Assembly: GCA_964558465.1 (NCBI GenBank)
Contig: CAZLEF010000003.1
Span: forward strand, 1-64,000
Direction: 5' to 3'
DNA from: JACJYC01 sp964558465
GTDB taxonomy: Bacteria > Bacteroidota > Bacteroidia > Chitinophagales > Saprospiraceae
DNA: 64,000 bases
A program made the position numbers and the translations under genes. The notes beneath the pieces were generated by a model, which had not been told where the DNA came from, searched no databases, and saw nothing but the letters and a program-made list of their open reading frames with translations. How positions within the stretch are numbered: position 1 is the first letter of the stretch; the number at the start of each line of letters is the position of its first letter. Shown in pieces: positions 16,195 through 23,963 of the stretch.

Positions 16195-18313
16195 TTTTAT
16201 TGAAGAAACGGCGCCCTTGATCAAACTGCTCCGAACGGAGGCCTTCCGGTTCGTATTGGTCCGCTTTAACCATTACGAACTCATGCGCCGCCTGAAAGCA
16301 ACCCTCCGGGAACGTTTTCCAAACCGGAAATCGGCGGAAATCGACGCCGCCAAAACCTCTTACCGCGCATTCACCGACGCTTTTTACGCCCTTGAACAGG
16401 GTTTTTTATTTGTGGACAACTTCGAAGCCGTCCTCAAAACCCCCGAATTGTACACCGGCCTGAACCTCCGGAGGGACAAACTCGCCAAATACCCCATCGC
16501 CCTCATCTGTTTCGTTTCTCCCGCCGCCGACCGTTTATATGCCCGTGAACTGATGGAGAAAATGCCCGATTTATGGTCGTTCCGGTCGTTGATGCTCGAC
16601 TTGAAAAAAGACCTGTCCGAGGTTATAATGGGAGCAGAAACCGGCCGGGGCTGGCGGGAAATGGACGACAACCTGAAGATATCTACGCTGGGTGGATTTA
16701 CTGCGGCGGAAAAAAAGGAAGAACTGATCCGGCTCCAAACCCGGCTGGGCGCTGCAATAGCGGAAGATTCTGCCATGCGGGAAATCTTATCCGAACAAAT
16801 CAAAGACCTTCAAATCGATACGGGCGATTACGATGGCGCGCTCGAAACCCTGGAAGATTTAATTCACTCTACGGCTGACCCCGGCGCCAGGGCTCAGTGG
16901 ATGCTGGTAAAGGCTGAAGTATTAAAAACCACCGGCCAATTGACGCCGGCATGGGAAGTGCTGGACAACGCACGATCCCTGGTAGCAGACAAGGAGGAAT
17001 TGGGGGACGTATACGCCCGGATACTGCGGAAATCGGGCGACGTACAAATCGACTTGGGCAACCTCGATCGGGCCCTGGTTTTGTTTGAAACCTACCACCA
17101 ATTGGCAAAGGCCGGTTTTGTAACCCGTCCTGACGACCCGAATGCCAAAAACAATTTGGGCATCTCGTACGAAAAACTGGGGTCAACGCAAACGGCGCTG
17201 GGGAATTTGGAAAAGGCGTTGAGCTATTTTGAATTATTTTCCACATTGATGAAAGAGCTGTACGAAGCCTATCCGCAAAATGTGGGCTTCAAAAACGGGT
17301 TGGCTATCTCGTACTCCAGACTGGGGGAAACGCAAACGGCGCTGGGGAATTTGGAAAAGGCGTTGAGCTATTTTGAATTATTTTCCACATTGATGAAAGA
17401 GCTGTACGAAGCCTATCCGCAAAATGTGGGCTTCAAAAACGGGTTGGCTATCTCGTACTCCAGACTGGGGGAAACGCAAACGGCGCTGGGGAATTTGGAA
17501 AAGGCGTTGAGCTATTTTNNNNNNNNNNNNNNNNNNNNNNNNNNNNNNNNNNNNNNNNNNNNNNNNNNNNNNNNNNNNNNNNNNNNNNNNNNNNNNNNNN
17601 NNNNNNNNNNNNNNNNNNTGAGCTATTTTGAATTATTTTCCACATTGATGAAAGAGCTGTACGAAGCCTATCCACAAAATGTGGGTTTCAAAAACGGGTT
17701 GGCCATCTCGTACTCCAAACTGGGGGGAACGCAAACGGCGCTGGGGAATTTGGAAAAGGCGTTGAGCCATTTTGAAAAAGCTGCAGAATTGTCAAAGGAA
17801 CTGTGCGAAGCCTATCCGCAAAATGTGGGTTTCAAAAACGGGTTGGCCATCTCGTACTCCAAACTGGGGGAAACGCAAACGGCGCTGGGGAATTTGGAAA
17901 AGGCGTTGAGCTATTTTGAATTATTTGCCACATTGATGAAAGAGTTGTACGAAGCCTATCCACAAAATGTGGAGTTCAAAAACAACTTGGCCATCTCGTA
18001 CTCCAAACTGGGGGAAACGCAAACGGCGCTGGGGAATTTGGAAAAGGCGTTGAGCAATTTTGAAGACGAAACTCGATTGTTTGAAGAGCTGTACGAAGCC
18101 TATCCACAAAATGTGGAGTTCAAAAACGGGTTGGCGGTTTCTTATTGGAAATTAGGCGATTTAAGTCTGAAAACCGAAAAAAAAGACTTCTCAAGAAACT
18201 GGTTCCGAAAAGCTGAACAGCTCTGGGGAGAACTGGTAAATGATGCACCGGATTATGTGATTTTCCGTCATAATTTATCCAGGGTTCGGCGTAATTTAGA
18301 AAAATTGTCCTGA
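16184..18313 (+). CDS. TPR-repeat protein coupled to the NTPase (interrupted by assembly gap)
   Basis: At least 709 residues. The first 150 or so form a compact alpha/beta region with FLFVDNFEAVL (about 74-84), LNLRRDKL and PDLWSFRS (128-135). This motif set resembles a domain found ahead of TPRs in bacterial STAND-like proteins, but there is no Walker A. Residues about 190-310 are ordinary TPR-like helices. A run of 48-residue units follows (LGETQTALGNLEKALSYFE, then ELYEAYPQNVGFKN), five complete plus two halves at the gap, closed by a degenerate last unit. A 100-N gap splits the array, so the true length is unknown. The start ATG lies inside the NTPase gene's end. Confidence 0.8.
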   Translation: MSDNFIEETAPLIKLLRTEAFRFVLVRFNHYELMRRLKATLRERFPNRKSAEIDAAKTSYRAFTDAFYALEQGFLFVDNFEAVLKTPELYTGLNLRRDKLAKYPIALICFVSPAADRLYARELMEKMPDLWSFRSLMLDLKKDLSEVIMGAETGRGWREMDDNLKISTLGGFTAAEKKEELIRLQTRLGAAIAEDSAMREILSEQIKDLQIDTGDYDGALETLEDLIHSTADPGARAQWMLVKAEVLKTTGQLTPAWEVLDNARSLVADKEELGDVYARILRKSGDVQIDLGNLDRALVLFETYHQLAKAGFVTRPDDPNAKNNLGISYEKLGSTQTALGNLEKALSYFELFSTLMKELYEAYPQNVGFKNGLAISYSRLGETQTALGNLEKALSYFELFSTLMKELYEAYPQNVGFKNGLAISYSRLGETQTALGNLEKALSYFXXXXXXXXXXXXXXXXXXXXXXXXXXXXXXXXXXSYFELFSTLMKELYEAYPQNVGFKNGLAISYSKLGGTQTALGNLEKALSHFEKAAELSKELCEAYPQNVGFKNGLAISYSKLGETQTALGNLEKALSYFELFATLMKELYEAYPQNVEFKNNLAISYSKLGETQTALGNLEKALSNFEDETRLFEELYEAYPQNVEFKNGLAVSYWKLGDLSLKTEKKDFSRNWFRKAEQLWGELVNDAPDYVIFRHNLSRVRRNLEKLS
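17143..18130 (+). repeat. 144-bp in-frame tandem repeats (TPR array)
   Basis: Successive units are spaced exactly 144 bp (for example ACGCAAACGG at 17186 and 17330). The first two units are almost identical at the DNA level and the later ones diverge slightly. DNA-level homogeneity in a coding repeat points to recent duplication or gene conversion, and the array can expand or shrink in steps of 48 codons without a frameshift. Confidence 0.85.
17519..17618. other. Assembly gap (100 N) inside TPR array
   Basis: A 100-N placeholder. The flanking repeat phase jumps by 111 bp across it (GCTATTTT at 17511 and 17622). The real distance should be a multiple of 144, so at least 133 bp are missing and possibly several units. 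Confidence 0.97.
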
Positions 18314-18403
18314 ATCAGGGCGATTTATATGTTTTATATGTCGTCTTCCCCACTGCCAAAAGGCGGATAAACCTCCACAACTTTAAATAACCGCCATATT
18401 CTC

Positions 18404-18411
18404 TATATTTG
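18404..18411 (+). promoter_or_regulatory. -7 box TATATTTG
   Basis: TATATTTG matches TAnnTTTG, 23 nt before the start of the cytochrome/LRR gene. The upstream -33 region (ACTTTAAA) is weak. Confidence 0.45.
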
Positions 18412-18434
18412 CTTTCCTGACACAAAACGAAAAA

Positions 18435-19826
18435 ATGCAACTCATCCTCGCCACAGACTGGAACCTGTTCATCGGCCGTTTCCACCCGCTGGTCGTCCAC
18501 CTGCCCATCGGCCTGTTATTACTCGCCGCGGTCCTGGAATGGGCGCCCAAAGAACGGTTTGCAACAGCGGCCCGCCTGAGCTGGATCACCGGCGGCGCCA
18601 GCGCAGCCCTGGCGGTCATCTGCGGCTGGTTGCTGGCGGACGATGGCGGTTACGGCGCAGGCCTCGGCTGGCACCGCTGGCTGGGGGTCCTGACCATGGT
18701 CATGGGCCTGGGCGGCGTGTATTTTATCGGTCGTTTCCCGGATTGGGGGCGTTGGTATGGGTTAGCAACTTTGTTGCTGGTAACGGTCACCGGGCACCTG
18801 GGCGGCAAACTGACCCACGGCGAGCTCTACCTCTGGGAACATGCGCCGGCCTTTGTCCAAAAAATAGCCGGGGTGGATCCCGACCGGAACACGGCCACAG
18901 ACCTTTCCCTGGCCGACCCGGATTCGGTAGGCCTTTACGCGACTTTCATCCGCCCCGCCCTGGATCAGAAATGTGTCTCCTGCCACAATGCCGGCAAAAC
19001 GAACGGCGGGTTGCGGCTCGACAGCCTGCACTATATTCAGGAAGGCGGAGACGGCGGACCGCTGTTTGCCGCCGGAAACGCCCTCGAAAGCGAATGGCTG
19101 CGCAGGGTTACCCTGCCGCGCTCCCACGCCAAAGCCATGCCGCCCAAAGGGGATCCCTTGTCTTATACCGAGATCCGTTTGCTGGCCTGGTGGATCGACC
19201 AGGGCGCCGACCCGGATACTTGCGTGGGGGAAATGGAGGTTCCGGAAGATATTAAAACCTTATTGCAACGCGATTTTAAATTTGAAACCCGGAAACGGCC
19301 TTATGTCGAACGCCTGAAACTGACGCCGGCAGACAACGCAGTACTGGAGCAATTAAAAACAGCCGGTTGGGCCGTGCAACCCGTTGCCCAAAATTCAGGC
19401 GCTATTAAACTGGGCATCACACCCGGCAAATCCCTGGCGGAAAACGCATTTGCACTCCTGGAACCGGCTGCCAAAAACATTGTCTGGATCGACCTGGAAG
19501 GGGCCGAACTCCACAATGATCATCTTTCAACCCTTGGAAAATTGCCCAATCTGGTACAATTGCGGCTGCAAAAAACCAATGTAACGGACGAAGGCATCCG
19601 CCAACTGGCCGGGTTGAAGCGCCTGGAATCCCTGAATCTGTACGCCACCAAAATAACGGACGCCGCCCTGCCCCACCTCGAAGGGCTCCCCGCATTACAA
19701 AGACTCTACCTCTGGCAAACGGAAACTACCGAAGCCGGCGTAGCCGCCCTGCGCGCCAAACGGCCGGGGCTGGATGTGGATACGGGGGGGCAGTTGGTGG
19801 TGGAGGCGGAGGGGAACACTGATTAG
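18435..19826 (+). CDS. DUF2231-like membrane protein with cytochrome c and leucine-rich repeats
   Basis: A 463-residue inner-membrane protein. The first part has about four membrane segments and resembles DUF2231 (GRFHPLVVHLPIGLLLL). A planctomycete-type cytochrome c domain follows, with one haem site KCVSCHN (about residue 180) and a distal MPPKGDPLS loop that could supply the axial methionine. The C-terminal part (about 345-440) holds three or four leucine-rich repeats (LPNLVQLRLQKTNVTDEGI). This mix suggests a periplasmic redox protein with a binding surface. The physiological partner is unknown, and the gene stands alone between repeat-rich spacers. Confidence 0.85.
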   Translation: MQLILATDWNLFIGRFHPLVVHLPIGLLLLAAVLEWAPKERFATAARLSWITGGASAALAVICGWLLADDGGYGAGLGWHRWLGVLTMVMGLGGVYFIGRFPDWGRWYGLATLLLVTVTGHLGGKLTHGELYLWEHAPAFVQKIAGVDPDRNTATDLSLADPDSVGLYATFIRPALDQKCVSCHNAGKTNGGLRLDSLHYIQEGGDGGPLFAAGNALESEWLRRVTLPRSHAKAMPPKGDPLSYTEIRLLAWWIDQGADPDTCVGEMEVPEDIKTLLQRDFKFETRKRPYVERLKLTPADNAVLEQLKTAGWAVQPVAQNSGAIKLGITPGKSLAENAFALLEPAAKNIVWIDLEGAELHNDHLSTLGKLPNLVQLRLQKTNVTDEGIRQLAGLKRLESLNLYATKITDAALPHLEGLPALQRLYLWQTETTEAGVAALRAKRPGLDVDTGGQLVVEAEGNTD

Positions 19827-20285
19827 CTGATGATTTCAGTTGGCAGTCTGTTTCAGATATGCGCAGCCTGCCCGGAACGAGGAGAGACAAACTTGAGAAC
19901 ACTTCATTGCACCGCTCACCCCTTTCATAAACACAGCGAGTGTTTTTCCACCACATAAGATACATAGAAAACATAAGTTTCAACATTCCGGCTCGCCGAC
20001 GGCGAACCGGAATGTCCCCTATGTGGTCTTATGTGTCTTATGTGGTGAAATAAAAAAAACTGTGTTTCATATTTGATTTTTTATCATCAAATTAGAAGGA
20101 GTTGGACAAAAGTTGGCAGTCTTTGATCCGTTCACCCCGGAAGAATTTTCAATTTATTCTCCACTGACGAATCCAATTGCGGACTGAAGACTGTAGACGG
20201 TGGACTGTCCCACAGGTCCAAAGGTCCGAAGGACTTCTATGGAGACTGACATGTAGGACTCCTTTGGAGCAAACTGAAAACATCC
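19827..20285. repeat. 459-bp spacer of inverted repeats
   Basis: No gene is seen. At 19945-20055 an imperfect long inverted repeat (CCACCACATAAGATACATAG against CTTATGTGTCTTATGTGG) surrounds a second palindrome, CATTCCGG...CCGGAATG. At 20215-20275 GGTCCAAAGGTCC and AGGACTCCTTTGGA words form another. The start of the spacer (19836-19895, GTTGGCAGTCTGT, GATATGCGCA, CCGGAACG, ACTTG) resembles 52285-52386. It separates convergent genes. Confidence 0.55.
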
Positions 20286-21623
20286 TCAAACCGACGGCAA
20301 TTTCCACGGCGCCCGGTACGCCGGCTTCACCAACTTGTTTGCCGCTTTGGAATTCGTAAAACGGTTTTTGGCATCGTCCCAATCCAGTCGCAGACTATTG
20401 GTCCGAACCGCGATATTGGCCTGGTGGGTGGCGATGGCAACGGCCCGTCCCGTTTCGACAGAACAGGCGGGGGTTTGCCGGCTTTTGATGCAGTCCACAA
20501 AATTCTGGGCGTGCAGTAACGAGCTGTTGTCTTTCGTTTCTTTGTATTCCACTCTTTCCGTTTTATTCGCCTTTTTCTCATTGTCCCATTCCGGCAGCAC
20601 TTCCCAGCCTTCGCGGTTCGCTACAAGAATACCGTTGTCGCAGATGAATGCAACGCCGTAATTCCGGTTGTAAGGCCCGGTCTGGAGCCCGCCGTTGTGG
20701 TCCCACTGGACGGTATAATCGCCAAACGGATAGATCACTGACATGGTGACAAAGGTCTCCCGCGCCCGGTCCTGGTGGGCGTGATTGTTGCCATACGCCA
20801 AAACGGTTTCAGGCGGCGCCGTGATGTTTTTGGCCCAGAACGCCATATCGATCAGGTGGACGCCCCAGTCGGTCATCAACCCGCCGCCGTAATCCCAGAA
20901 ATGCCGCCAGCTTCCGTGAAAGCGGGCCTGGTTGAAAGGCCGTTGAGGCGCCGGGCCCAGCCAGAGATCGTAATCCACCCCCTGCGGAACCGCTGAATCG
21001 GGTACTTTATTTGTGCCGGCGCCATAGTTGAAATTTCCCCAGATATGGGTTCTGCGCAGTTGTCCTAATTTACCGGACGACAGATATGCCATTACATCAA
21101 TCCAGACCCTCTGGCTGCGCTGCTGCTGCCCAACCTGGATAATACGGTTGTACCGTTTGCCCGCCCGCGCGATGAGGTTGCACTCCTCGATGGTATTGGC
21201 CAGCGGCTTTTCGACGTACACATCCTTTCCAGCCTCGCAGGCGTACACCGCAGGCAGGCAATGCCAATGGTCGGGCGTGCCGATCAGCACCGCATCGATA
21301 TCCTTGTTTTCCAGCAACTTCCGGAAGTCTTTGTACAAAACCGCCTTTTGCCCGTATTTTTCAAGCAAGTGTTTGGCCTTGCCGTTCAACACGTTTTCGT
21401 CCACATCGCAAAGGCCCACGCAGTTGACCCCAGCAACGGCCAGATGTTGCTCCAACACGTCATACCCCCGGTTGCGGCAGCCGATCAGGGCAATATTCAA
21501 CTGATCGCTGGGCGCCAGACCGTTCCGGGCGTTCAAAATCGCAGGAAACCCGGTTAGGATAGCAGTCCCGGCCGCTAAGGCTGCAGTATCCTGAATAAAT
21601 TTTCTTCTAGTTTGTTTTTCCAT
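20286..21623 (-). CDS. Gfo/Idh/MocA family oxidoreductase, Tat-exported
   Basis: A 445-residue NAD(P)-dependent sugar oxidoreductase-type protein. It begins with a twin-arginine signal (TRRKFIQDTAALAAG), so it is exported folded with its cofactor. The Rossmann domain (IALIGCRNRG) and the EKPLA catalytic-lysine motif (about residue 140) are clear, followed by the alpha/beta C-terminal domain with DWGVHLIDMAFW. Exported members are common in Bacteroidota carbohydrate loci. The next gene on the same strand starts 95 bp upstream, so this may be the second gene of a leftward operon with the ADP-ribosylglycohydrolase-like gene. The substrate is unknown. Confidence 0.93.
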   Translation of the reverse strand: MEKQTRRKFIQDTAALAAGTAILTGFPAILNARNGLAPSDQLNIALIGCRNRGYDVLEQHLAVAGVNCVGLCDVDENVLNGKAKHLLEKYGQKAVLYKDFRKLLENKDIDAVLIGTPDHWHCLPAVYACEAGKDVYVEKPLANTIEECNLIARAGKRYNRIIQVGQQQRSQRVWIDVMAYLSSGKLGQLRRTHIWGNFNYGAGTNKVPDSAVPQGVDYDLWLGPAPQRPFNQARFHGSWRHFWDYGGGLMTDWGVHLIDMAFWAKNITAPPETVLAYGNNHAHQDRARETFVTMSVIYPFGDYTVQWDHNGGLQTGPYNRNYGVAFICDNGILVANREGWEVLPEWDNEKKANKTERVEYKETKDNSSLLHAQNFVDCIKSRQTPACSVETGRAVAIATHQANIAVRTNSLRLDWDDAKNRFTNSKAANKLVKPAYRAPWKLPSV

Positions 21624-21654
21624 TTTATTTCCTTTGTTTTAATAAGGTTGTCCC

Positions 21655-21718
21655 CGAATCGAATCCTCGAATCCTCGAATCCTCGAATCAACCACGCCAT
21701 AGGCGTGGAATCAACAAT
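21655..21718. repeat. GAATCCTC tandem words with REP palindrome
   Basis: Four CGAATCCTCGAATC-type words are followed by CCACGCC-ATA-GGCGTGG (21692-21708) and GAATCAAC. It lies in the spacer between two minus-strand genes. Confidence 0.7.
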
Positions 21719-23290
21719 TTACCCTCCCCCCTTCCCATACACCAACAAACTCCAAACCTCCAGGTAAGCCTTCTCATGCGGGTTCAACACCTTCATCTTC
21801 AGCACATGGTCGCCATCCGGAATTTCATACAGGAAAAACAGTTCATAGTTGCGGGTGATAAAATAAAGCGGCAGCGGGGAGGTTTTGATCAATTTGCCGT
21901 CCAGATAAAATTCGGCGTTCAACACATAATTGTTCAGGGTTTGTTCATCGGTGAGCAATGCGTACACTTCCTTGAAGTCCTGGTTGCCCGTTTTGCCCCG
22001 AAGAACCACGCCGCTTCCGGAAAAAGGGATCTCGATTTCCTGCCCGGCCTTGAAATCAATCGTCGTATTCACGGGTTTATCTTCCTTGAAAAAATACCCC
22101 TCGAAATTCTGTTCCAAAGGCGCCACGACGGGTTCCTGCAATTTGATGTTGACCTGACCGCCTTCCACCGTCCCTCCATTCCGGCGGACCATCTCCAGGG
22201 CGTGCCGGTAACTGATCTGGTAAGCTTCGTTCAGAGAGGTGGAAGTATGCTGAAAATCCATATCCTCGATCAGGCGCAAACCCGCCGCCCATTTGGCCGG
22301 AATGTTTTTATACCCGATTACCGTTCCCAGAATAGCGGCTGCCGTGGCGGGGTTGCAGTCGGAATCCTGTCCGCAGCGGGTGGCGACATCCAGGGTCCGG
22401 TCCAGATCGCCGTTCCCGTACAAAAGGCCCATGACGACATAGGCCGCGTTGATCTTGGCATCGATGTTAAAATCACGCCCCACCCCTTCCGGGCAGCCCA
22501 GGTCGGCGCCCCACTTGTTCTCCACTTCCTGCCAGGTCTTTTTCCAGTCGTCCGGAAATTGGCTGTGCCATTGGATAACATCGGCAATACATTGATAAAA
22601 AGTGCTTTGAGGGGGGATGGCCGCAAGGGCTCTTTCCACGATGACCGGAATGCTGTCCGTCAAAAAAGCGTGACTGTACATATTGGCCACAAAAACGCCG
22701 CCGTAATACCCGTCGCCCGAATTCATGACGTGTCCCACCTTGTCGCATAGGGCGGAGGCGCTGTTGGGCATCCCGGGGTTCATGATCCCGGCAAAATCGG
22801 CCTCGATCTGAAAATCAATATCGTCGGCGTGCGGGTTGTTGAGCCAGTGCCCGGATTGCGGCGGTTTGATCCCGTTGAGGATATTGTAACGGCCTTGCTG
22901 GTTGGCGTGCCAGAGAAAATATCTGGCGTTGGCGTAGGCTTCTCCAAAAGCTGCCTGCGGGGCGTCGAGGCCCTGTTTTTCCATCACCTCCACAAACGTG
23001 AGGTCCATGTAAATATCGTCATAAAGGCCCGGAATATTTTTCATCCAATGCAGCATCGTGGTGTCCGACCATTCCAGGATGACGCTGTCGGGTATCATTC
23101 GTTTGTTGTACCGGAATTCCGTTGGGCCGCCAAAAGTGACGCCGATGGTTTGCACCGCCCAGGCGCCTTTGATCTTGTCCAACAGGTCGGCTTCCGATAT
23201 CGTGAAAAAGCCGGCGCCGGCGTCGTTTCCGCTGTTTTTACAAGAAAAAAAGGTGATCCCCAACAGGAAAAAGAGGTAAATCGGTTTCAT
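21719..23290 (-). CDS. ADP-ribosylglycohydrolase-fold lipoprotein
   Basis: A 523-residue envelope lipoprotein. The signal peptide ends in a lipobox (GITFFSCKN, Cys about 17). The ADP-ribosyl-glycohydrolase fold follows (about 40-350), with acidic metal-binding segments DDIYMDLTF and GQDSDCNPATAAAILGT. A beta-rich C-terminal domain (about 390-520) may bind carbohydrate. Lipid-anchored members in Bacteroidota loci act on unknown, probably glycosidic, substrates. I use ATG 23290; the open frame reaches 23317. The divergent neighbour is the DUF2961 remnant. Confidence 0.88.
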   Translation of the reverse strand: MKPIYLFFLLGITFFSCKNSGNDAGAGFFTISEADLLDKIKGAWAVQTIGVTFGGPTEFRYNKRMIPDSVILEWSDTTMLHWMKNIPGLYDDIYMDLTFVEVMEKQGLDAPQAAFGEAYANARYFLWHANQQGRYNILNGIKPPQSGHWLNNPHADDIDFQIEADFAGIMNPGMPNSASALCDKVGHVMNSGDGYYGGVFVANMYSHAFLTDSIPVIVERALAAIPPQSTFYQCIADVIQWHSQFPDDWKKTWQEVENKWGADLGCPEGVGRDFNIDAKINAAYVVMGLLYGNGDLDRTLDVATRCGQDSDCNPATAAAILGTVIGYKNIPAKWAAGLRLIEDMDFQHTSTSLNEAYQISYRHALEMVRRNGGTVEGGQVNIKLQEPVVAPLEQNFEGYFFKEDKPVNTTIDFKAGQEIEIPFSGSGVVLRGKTGNQDFKEVYALLTDEQTLNNYVLNAEFYLDGKLIKTSPLPLYFITRNYELFFLYEIPDGDHVLKMKVLNPHEKAYLEVWSLLVYGKGGG

Positions 23291-23407
23291 CGTTTTGTTT
23301 TTAATAATAAATATCAAACCCGGAACAAATCCCTATTTTGGGAGCGTGAAATTGAATTCACTTACCCATACCATACCTTCAAAAGTAATCAATCCAAAAC
23401 ATACAAA

Positions 23408-23923
23408 ATGAAAAAAACGCTTTCCTTCGCCCTGTTTTTACTGATCTTGACGGGTTTGACCGCCCAACCAAGCGAAGGCGACGATATGATCTTTATCGAC
23501 GGGGCCGCCCAGCCTACCCTGCACGGCACCGGTACGGAAGACTATTTCAACACTTCCTGGAGCCCCAAAGAACCCTTCCAACACCCCTATTTCGGTTACC
23601 CCAGGGTAAATGCCGACGACAAGGGCTATTTTACAGGCTGGATGGGCCGGACCCATGTCTACCGCTTCCATATTACCGACCCCATCTATTTCGACCGGTC
23701 GCTGAAATTCACCATCGAACACGGACACAACAACGCGCTGGTCCTCGACTTGCGAAGCGTAGCTTATTGGTACCAGTCGGATGCCGTCGCTGTTCCCGCT
23801 ATTCCCAGCCGTGAGGAAGACCAACTGATGCCGCCGATCACCCCCGTGGAAGTCCACAAATGGCGGGATGCCTGGCGTCAATCCAAAGGAAACGGAAAGT
23901 TACTCTGGGGTAACGAGAAGTAG
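23408..23923 (+). pseudogene. Internally deleted DUF2961 protein
   Basis: The 171-codon frame has a normal signal peptide (MKKTLSFALFLLILTGLTAQ) joined directly to the C-terminal half of a DUF2961 domain (PTLHGTGTEDYFNTSW, YRFHITDPIYFDRSL, SVAYWYQ). DUF2961 proteins are usually 350 residues or more, so roughly the first half of the domain is missing, apparently by an in-frame deletion just after the signal sequence. The frame is intact and could be expressed. The domain is associated with glycan-active proteins and is now classed partly as glycosidases. The gene sits in a carbohydrate locus just ahead of a GH106-like gene. Confidence 0.7.
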
Positions 23924-23963
23924 CGCAACTTAAATTTTAACAGGTCTGAATAATTACCGCAAA

